A stretch of 64,000 bases of DNA from the NCBI GenBank assembly GCA_025526935.1, contig JAHLKD010000004.1:682001-746000 (forward strand). Direction: 5' to 3'. The number at the start of each line of letters is the position of its first letter. Position 1 is the first letter of the stretch. Made by a program: the position numbers and the translations under genes. The DNA is from Cladochytrium replicatum. Its lineage: Eukaryota; Chytridiomycota; Chytridiomycetes; Cladochytriales; Cladochytriaceae. The notes under the pieces were generated by a model. The model worked only from the letters and a program-made list of their open reading frames with translations, had not been told where the DNA came from and did no database searches. This document shows, one piece after another, positions 57,565 to 64,000 of this stretch.

Positions 57565-58739
57565 TCAACTGCCAGTGTCCAATACATACATCTCGAACGA
57601 CGAAAGCGATTTCCTCGTCCAATTTCTACAGAATCCATACACCGCAGCCATTGCTCGGAATACTCCAAACACAAGAAACACCAAGATCAAAATAAGCCAT
57701 CCAGAGTCTACATTGCGATTGTTCCCCCGAGCACCAACATTGAACCCCCATCGTCCAAATATTCCCACCGGCCCCGTCAGCGCCGTTGAACCGATCAAAT
57801 GCAGTCCTCCCAAGCTTCCTACAACGACCAGCCCACGAAGGAGGGACGGCAACAGTTCAAGTCTATACCACGGTTTCCGAGGCGAAACAAGCATCCAGAT
57901 CAAATCGAACTCGTCCGCTTCGTCAAGATTGAGCTCCGTCTCAAACTCTTCTGGGAATCCGAAAAGAAGTGCGAGTTTCATGAGGTAGCCAGACACCAGA
58001 ACCAACACTGCAAAGACGACCAGCGCCAAAAGGGTAATGAAGACTGCTCATCCGTTCAGTGCGTCAGTGAGCGAATGAGATTACGCAACTGTCCGGAGAC
58101 ATATACCTTCATTCATTATTGCTCTTGCAATCGTGGTACGCCGGAAGTGGTATTTGTAATGGCAATAGTCGCATTGGAAAAACGACTCCTTCTTCCGCGA
58201 GACCTTTCTCCACTCATTCAAGCAGCCTAATCCAGGTTATTCACATGTAAATTGCAGTTCAAAGAAGCGGAATGGGTCAATACACACCGAGGTGAACGTA
58301 TTTCATGGTGCCTAGAAACGGATAGGTTCGCAAATAAGAAAAACTATATGCCAGTCCCAATAGATATCTCAAGTTTACCCTTGCACTTGCACGGCGAGAA
58401 AAGTCGTCCAAGAGCCTCTTCCTCGTCCACGCCACCATAACAGATTCGGCACGTCTTCTCTTCCCTCGTGAACCCATCAGAGGCCGGGTCTGTGCTTGGT
58501 CCGCCTTCACCTCCTTGTGGAGGATCCGACGACGATCCCGACGGTTCTGGCGTTGGTTCTACTGCTTCTGCGGGTCCTTCTGTTGCGGAGAAAACATGGT
58601 GCGTTCCGTCTGGATCTGTGTGCTGTCTTCTGTACCGCAATCCGATGTTCGCATTGATATTCTGAGCCGTAGACTCTCTCAGCAATTCACCCCATTCACC
58701 CACGTCCACGTCCACGTCCCTGTGCTCGTCCTCCTCCAT
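57565..58739 (-). CDS. Membrane RING-CH (MARCH-type) E3 ubiquitin ligase
   Basis: RING-CH proteins attach ubiquitin to membrane proteins. The start at 58739 (MEEDEHRDVDVDVGEWGELL) gives an acidic N-terminus. The zinc fold begins EEKTCRICYGGVDEEEALG and LFSPCKCKG (C-x2-C...C-x-C). After two introns it continues YVHLGCLNEWRKVS (with the His and Cys of the CH variant) and ends ESFFQCDYCHYKYHFRRTT. Helices follow: ITLLALVVFAVLVLVSGYLM, then LLRGLVVVGSLGGLHLIGST and a third stretch WLILILVFLVFGVFRAMAAV. The protein ends RKSLSSFEMYVLDTGS. Exons are joined by short introns, and one carries only GTMKYVHLG. Family membership is secure; the substrates are unknown. Confidence 0.9.
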
Positions 58740-58867
58740 TGTGTGTTCTGCGTGTCAAATTAATTTTCGATTTATTGATTTATTTACCGAGCCATTTCGT
58801 GTTCCACCTCCTGAGAATACTCCGCGCTCGTTTGGCTCTACTGGCATCCGGGATCTGAGAGCCACGC
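58740..58867. promoter_or_regulatory. Shared promoter region of the RING-CH and PPxY genes
   Basis: The minus-strand RING-CH start (58739) and the plus-strand tubby/DUF6593-like start (58868) are 128 bases apart. Transcription of both must begin here or within the coding ends. AT-rich TTATTTATTT lies near 58775-58790. No specific factor site is claimed. Confidence 0.55.
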
Positions 58868-60906
58868 ATGGCAGAGACGAATCCGTTCATACGGCACAGG
58901 ACGACCAGCAGAGAGAACCTCTCGCAGTCGTCGCATACGTTTGATGCCCAGAATCCGTTCGCTGACAATCCCAATACCTTTATCCCTTTCAACGTGGAAT
59001 CCTCCACATCCGATCCATCTCGCAACTCATTAGCACCACCGCAAAGCCCTCTACACGGTTCCTCAACCCATCCTCCACATCTTCCATCACGAAGATCCCT
59101 AGCTCCAATCCTCACTTTATCTCCAGACCAAGAAGATGAGGTGTGTGTGTGTGTTCCAACATGATTTATGGACGCATTCTCAACCCCGTATCATTGCAAA
59201 AATTAGACAACGCTTATCGCCAAGGTGTTGCTCTTAGAACATCAGAAGGCTCGGGAACAGGAATTACTCGATGAAGCACTCGCCCGTCGACTTCAGCTGG
59301 AGGAAGGCGATGATCCCGTCCCACCGCCTTCCAACAGAGCATCATTGGACCAACAAATCGCGCAGCAGCTCGCGGACGAGGAACTCGCACGGCAGATTCA
59401 GGAGGAAGAGGATTTAAGCGTCCGATCGATGAGCAGGGGATCTAGTATCCGCAGGGGACCTAGTATCCGCACCACTTCACCAGAGACGAATGCCGACGAG
59501 ATTCTTGCGCGTTCGCTCGCGGATGAGGATTACGCACACTCGCTTGCGGAAGCTGACGAGGAGGAAGTGTCGCAGCAACGTCGACCGTCCGGCACGGCTG
59601 TTAACGGATACGCATCATCACCGCCACCAGTGGGCACCTCCTCGCCCTACCCGCCCTATCGGCCTCCAGCGCCTCCGGCTTCGGGATACCCTCCCTATCG
59701 TCCTCTGGTAGGATACAGCCCGAACTCCTTCGCCCCGCAGCAACCCGGACCACCATGGCCTCCACCAAACACCGCCCCCCGTTTCAACTACTTCCCAACA
59801 ACATCCTCGCAACCCTCACCTTCCCAAACTCCAACCCTTCCCCCACGTGGACCCAGACCCTCTCCAGGATCCTCGCCAAGTAGTCAGACAGAAGGCGAGA
59901 TTCTAGCCCGAGAGCTAGCGGATCAAAACTACGCCCGAGCGGTCGCGCGACCGCCTCCACCTCCTCCCGCCGTGCCTTCGAGACCCCAACAGCAAGAACT
60001 CGACGAGGCGCCTCCAGCGTACGAAGCGGTACCCACGGAAGGGACGACTCTGCCTGTCCCTGCCGCTCTGCTCCCACCAAGTTCCGACGCGTCCGGATCG
60101 ACGACTGTGTCGATCGGTGAGAGATTTCCACAGGAACAACGAGACGCGGAGATGGCGAGACGGCTTGCTGCAATTGAGTCGTCCGAACCGACCCCTAATC
60201 ACTTCCCCTCAATGTCGAGACTTGGGCCGCCCGTCCCACCGAAGATCAAGCGACTCGTTTTCACGAAGTATTGCCGCGCATTACCGATTTATGGATGCCT
60301 GACACTCATTTTTGTCTCGATTCAGATTGACAGATCATTCCACCGCGATTTCTATTCTCGGGGGTGCTGTCATGTACACGGCCCAATTCCGCCCGGTAAA
60401 AAAATACCACTCGGGTCCTTGTTTAATGTTTTTATTCATCGTATATATTTATCATGCAGTCCCTTCGCGGCTGGCAAGTCACAGTAGTCCGCGGGAGCGA
60501 GTTCTTGTGCACGGTCGAAAAGGAGCCCGACGGAACCCTCGGCTTCCGAATCATGGGCGACCACTCCCGCAACTCCATCATCGCTGTCAAACCCGTCATC
60601 GCGACCCTGCTCGCGCCCCTCAAGTTCGAGCTCACCGTCCGAGGGCGCGTGTACAAGTGGCGGATCTCGGCGACGCCGCTGCCGATCGGGGGATGGTATC
60701 ATGCCGCACCTGCTGCTGTTGGAACGAAAGGGGCGATTTGCTTGCAGCAGATGCCGGGGAAGACGGTCTCGGCGGCGTATATGAGAGGCACTGGGGTGCT
60801 GGACTTTAGTGAGGAGTTGTTTGAGGATGAGGCGAGGAGAGATGTGATTGTTGCGAGCTTGTTTGCGGCGACTAGGGGGTATGAGGAAACCATTGTTAAC
60901 ATTTAG
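58868..60906 (+). CDS. PPxY protein with UIM-like repeats and tubby/DUF6593-like domain, copy 1
   Basis: This is a predicted protein of about 600 residues in four exons (58868-59140, 59207-60267, then joined to a short exon near 60326-60396, then from about 60464). The N-terminus is Ser/Pro-rich. Five motifs of the type E/D-x-x-LAR-x-LAD follow, for example DEALARRLQLEEGD, QQLADEELARQIQEEED, DEILARSLADEDYAHS and GEILARELADQNYARA, close to ubiquitin-interacting motifs. A Tyr/Pro-rich linker (YPPYRPPAPP) leads to EAPPAYEAVPTEGTTLPVP with PPAY at 60011-60022. The C-terminal domain starts GPPVPPKIKRLVFTKLTDHS and holds FELTVRGRVYKWR and MRGTGVLDFSEELFEDEAR, a beta-rich fold related to tubby/LURP-type or DUF6593 proteins. 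It is head-to-head with the RING-CH gene. Function unknown; ubiquitin binding is inferred. Confidence 0.75.
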
Positions 60907-61101
60907 TAATAGCCAAGTTCTGTGAGTTAAGAAATGTTTACATCGCCAACGGCAAAAGTCTTGATTAAAACTTCAGGAAGTGCCCCTCTATTTTTTGAAT
61001 GCCGAGCGTTTGGCGAGTTCAAGTTTGAAAAAGAAAACAATGCTGGAATGATTGACTTGGCAATAAACTTTTGCACTTGATAATGCCCAAGATTGACCAT
61101 G

Positions 61102-62322
61102 TCAAGGCAACTTCAACTGGTACTGATCATGCCCTTTCATGGCTGCAAACACGCTCGCCACAATCGCATCCCTCAACAACACATCCTCGAATAGCTCTTC
61201 CGTCATATCAAACACCCCCGTCCCGAGCATGTATGCCGCTACCACAGCTTTTTTTGGCATCCGCTGCAAACACATGGTGCCTTGATCACCAATAGCGGCA
61301 GACACCGGCGTGTACCAGCCCCCGATCGGCAGCAGGGAATGACTCGGACGCCATTTGTAGACAGTGTCGTGGATTGAGAACTCGAATTTTATGAGTGTGC
61401 TTGCGATGACTGGGTTGATTGTGAATGTAGAGCCTTGAGAATGTTCGGTCACGATGCGGACAGTGAAGCCCCCGCTGGAAAGGCTTTCAGCCGTGGCCGA
61501 GAAGTCTGTGCCGCGGCTGACTTTGATGTGCCACTTTGCATAGGTCTGGTTGGATATTTGGTTTTTAGTGCATGGAATCCATGAGCAAACTAATACTGGC
61601 TGGTAGTACCTCGTTAACTTGCGATGTGTATATGATAGCTCCGCCCGGAATGGATACGGCAGTGGAATGGTCCGTCAACCTAAAATATTGGCGAGGCTCA
61701 ATAAATGCACGGGTGCTTCTGATTTCAAAGAAAAGAAGATGCATTACTTTGTAAACAGCAGTCGTTTGATTTTCGTTGGGACGCCAGAACGCGAAGCATT
61801 GTGTGATACTTCCTGTTGGTTAGATACCGTGTTCTGTGACAGTCTCCCGAAGCTTAGGAAGGATCGTCTCCTGGAAGAAGACGGAGAAGTGCTTTCCGTA
61901 GGTGAAGGAAGTAACGCCTTGGGAACGGGTAAAGTGGTCCCATCCGTAGGGATCTCCTCATACACCGGAGGCGCATCGTTCACTTCTTGCCTTTGAGGAG
62001 CCCTTTGAGCAGCCCTTAGAGGAGCACTTTGAGGAGCGGTGCTGGTAGCTGCTGGTGATTGCGGGGCCGATGGTGCTAGAACAGCTATCGCCCATGATCC
62101 TCGACTGAGGAGTGACCGTGACGGTTCCTGCCTTGAATTCCCGCGCTCATTGGCTGGTGTCCTTTCGGCAGCATGGGCATCTGGTACGCGGGTTTCTTCA
62201 GGTGGTTCTGATGAAGTTTGCCCGGTCGAGGCCTCGGTGGATTTGTAATAGCCAGGAGGGACCCCGCTGATAAGGTGTTTGTTTAAGTCAAATTGAAAGA
62301 ATAGAATAGACGTAAGTGTCAT
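61102..62322 (-). CDS. PPxY protein with tubby/DUF6593-like domain, copy 2
   Basis: This is a paralogue of copy 1 on the other strand. The start at 62322 (MTLTSILFFQFDLNKHLISG) is chosen because it is the first ATG that keeps the frame; an intron near 62280 that would remove the hydrophobic start cannot be excluded. A Ser/Pro/Ala-rich region follows, with PPVYEEI (codons 61971-61960) in QEVNDAPPVYEEIPTDGTTL. Then come KIKRLLFTK, two short introns (near 61700 and 61590), SSGGFTVRIVTEHSQGSTFT, and the domain core FEFSIHDTVYKWRPSHSLLP, CLQRMPKKAVVAAYMLG and FDMTEELFEDVLLRDAIVAS. The stop is at 61104-61102. UIM-like repeats are absent. Confidence 0.75.
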
Positions 62323-62726
62323 CGAGAATACTTCATCTTTCTGCCAATTGTCGACCCGAAGCGAACAATGTGGGTGGATTATGCAGCCTAATCGGGGGAC
62401 CACGGGGTGTGTTTAAATGGGTATGTAACAAGAATTGTTACTTAAGGAAGGTCGTTGACACGGAACTCCATCGGTTGATATGAGGCTCGCTCACTCATCA
62501 ATTGCCTATCGAGTCTCAACGTCTGTTGCATTTTTTCATACATCTTTTGTTCTTTTGTTCCATTTTTGATACTTTATTATTAATTATTCGTTTTGCTAAA
62601 ATTTTCCATCGTGCCCCCATTCCACCAGCTCACACTCCGTGAACCACTCAAACCAGCCAGAAAATGAAGTATGACTCCTGAAAAGGGCCACCATACTTCA
62701 CAACATTTCAAGTTGACTGAATATAC
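62323..62726. other. Divergent promoter interval of copies 2 and 3
   Basis: This 404-base interval lies between the starts of copies 2 (minus) and 3 (plus). AT-rich patches are present, including TTATTATTAATTATT at 62574-62588. No other feature was seen. Confidence 0.4.
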
Positions 62727-63732
62727 ATGCTCTTTAGTGGGCTTCCGCCCTCCTATGACAGATCCGCTGTGGGCTCGATCGAGCAAACCTCATCAGCTAC
62801 CACGGCTCCTCAAAGGTCTCAGCGGCAAGAAATAATCGATGCGCCCCCGGCATATGAAGAAGTTCCTACGGAAGGGACTACGTTACCAGTTCCGCAGGCG
62901 TTACTCCCTTCAGCTGCATATAGAACCTCTGCGTCTTCTTCCCGAAGACGATCCTATTTAGGGAGACTATCGCACGAGGCGGTATCTTACCAAAAAGAAG
63001 CACCAAGTGAAGTTCCCTTACACTTCGGTCCGCCTGTCCCTCCGAAAATCAAGCGGCTGTTATTTACAAAGTACCACTCGTTGACACTCATGAAAGCCAG
63101 TCAAACTTGTTTCAAAATTCTAATATTTTTTGTTACAGATTGACGGACAATTCCTTTGCGGTCTTCATTCCAGGCGGAGCTATCTTGTACACATCACAAG
63201 TCGAAGAGGTAACTGAACTTCAACTTTCTCCTGAGAATGGTTCTAAATTCTTTATCGCTCCTCTTAATAGACGTATGCAAAGTGGAAGATCACGGTCAGC
63301 CGCGGCAGGGATTTTACGGCCACGGCCGAAAGCGTCTCAAACGGGGGCTTCATTGTCCGCCTGGTTCCTGAGAATTCTCAAGAAACTACTGTAGCAATCA
63401 AACCGGTTATCGCAAGCACACTCATAAAGTTTGAGTTTTCAACTCACGACACTGTCTATAAATGGCGACCATCTCGTTCCCCGCTGACGATTGGCGGTTG
63501 GTACGAGCCACCTTATTCGGCTATTGGAGGAAAAGGCACGCTTTGTTTGCAGAGGATGCCGAAGAAAGTTGTGGTGGCTGCATACATGATCGGGACAGGC
63601 GTGCTTGATATGACGGAAGAGCTTTTTGATGATGTGCCGTTGAGGGATGCGATTGTGGTGAGCTTGTTTGCGGCCAAGAAGGGACATGATCAGTACCATT
63701 TGAATTCGGCTTCGATTGTTAGTTTACCTTAA
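62727..63732 (+). CDS. PPxY protein with tubby/DUF6593-like domain, copy 3
   Basis: This is the shortest copy. The start at 62727 gives MLFSGLPPSYDRSAVGSIEQ, and PPAYEEV (PPAY at 62844-62855) lies in IIDAPPAYEEVPTEGTTLPV. SSRRRSYLGRLSHEAV and GPPVPPKIKRLLFTK follow. After an intron come LTDNSFAVFIPGGAILYTSQ, then ETYAKWKITVSRGRDFTATA, FEFSTHDTVYKWRPSRSPLT, KGTLCLQRMPKKVVVAAYMI and VLDMTEELFDDVPLRDAIVV. The end is HDQYHLNSASIVSLP (stop at 63730-63732). It is very close to copy 2 in the core, so those two probably duplicated after splitting from copy 1. It retains the PPxY motif but has no UIM-like repeats. Confidence 0.75.
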
Positions 63733-64000
63733 TATGGTCTCTGATTCAACGTTCAACGCTTGAGCCTTTCCATGTGTTTTGTTGACACACTTGAGCTTGA
63801 TCACCATTGTTATGCCAATTAAATGCCACCATGACTTTTTTAAGCGTTGAATTTGGTTGATATCATCAAATGAGAGATCACTTCAAAATATCTCCAACTC
63901 TCCCCACGAAACTAGGCAAGCTAATAAGACTTGACAGCTGATTCTTGTACGATGAGACACCCGATATCCACATGGGCATTTGCAGCTGAGCATATTGTTT
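63733..64000. other. Right end of the window, no gene seen
   Basis: This is the 3' flank of copy 3. It is AT-rich and no coding signal was recognised. Confidence 0.4.

Noticed and set aside
59141-59156. GTGTGTGTGTGTG run, considered as a microsatellite feature
   Set aside because: It is only a short run at the splice donor of the first intron of copy 1.

Overview
The window is nuclear DNA of a fungus, most probably a chytrid (Chytridiomycota). The genes are dense and broken by many short GT-AG introns, mostly about 44 to 65 bases. The set combines typical fungal genes with families expanded in zoosporic fungi: a Tmc-like large membrane protein, receptor-type proteins with an RGS domain, and a GPI-anchored family 9 glycoside hydrolase. 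The species cannot be named from the sequence alone.

Layout. 1-1245: no confident gene, one weak membrane-protein candidate. 1246-7388: two subunits of translation initiation factor eIF3, a (minus) and l (plus), start-to-start across 188 bases. 7486-12298: a roughly 1,550-residue Tmc-like membrane protein. 12392-13839: coproporphyrinogen III oxidase of heme synthesis. 14321-23181: four tandem minus-strand genes for seven-helix receptor-like proteins with a C-terminal RGS domain, followed by a decayed fifth copy at about 23300-23700. 23813-25360: a coiled-coil membrane protein of unknown role. 25952-28569: a secreted, GPI-anchored GH9 protein whose usual catalytic Asp loop is replaced. 28570-30553: mostly empty, with a strong 31-bp inverted repeat. 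30554-31175: a secreted DOMON protein. 31537-32958: a SAM-dependent methyltransferase with two micro-exons. 33373-34202: a nitroreductase-family protein.

34203-42000 is an AT-richer graveyard. It holds a broken chromate-transporter-like gene, decayed Ty1/copia fragments (gag zinc knuckle, reverse transcriptase, RNase H tail) and a probable LTR at 36917-37443. 42044-43417 encodes a Rho-family GTPase with Rnd-type substitutions and a long tail ending in a CAAX box. Then come a multi-pass membrane protein (43769-44836), a FAX/metaxin-like GST-fold protein (44986-46038) with a broken partial duplicate (46661-46989), a nucleoporin with four RanBP2-type zinc fingers (47205-50269), a flavin-monooxygenase-like fragment, the copper chaperone CCS (50864-51643) and an mpaB/DUF2236 protein (52097-53353).

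54093-63732 looks thematically linked. It contains an aquaglyceroporin with a roughly 470-residue disordered N-terminus, a membrane RING-CH (MARCH-type) ubiquitin ligase, and three paralogues of a tubby/DUF6593-like protein. The aquaglyceroporin and all three paralogues carry a similar PPxY motif, the kind of site bound by WW-domain ubiquitin ligases. The longest paralogue also has UIM-like repeats and sits head-to-head with the RING-CH gene across 128 bases. A shared role in ubiquitin-dependent membrane-protein control is an inference, and this is the most interesting candidate system in the window together with the Rnd-like GTPase and the receptor-RGS array.
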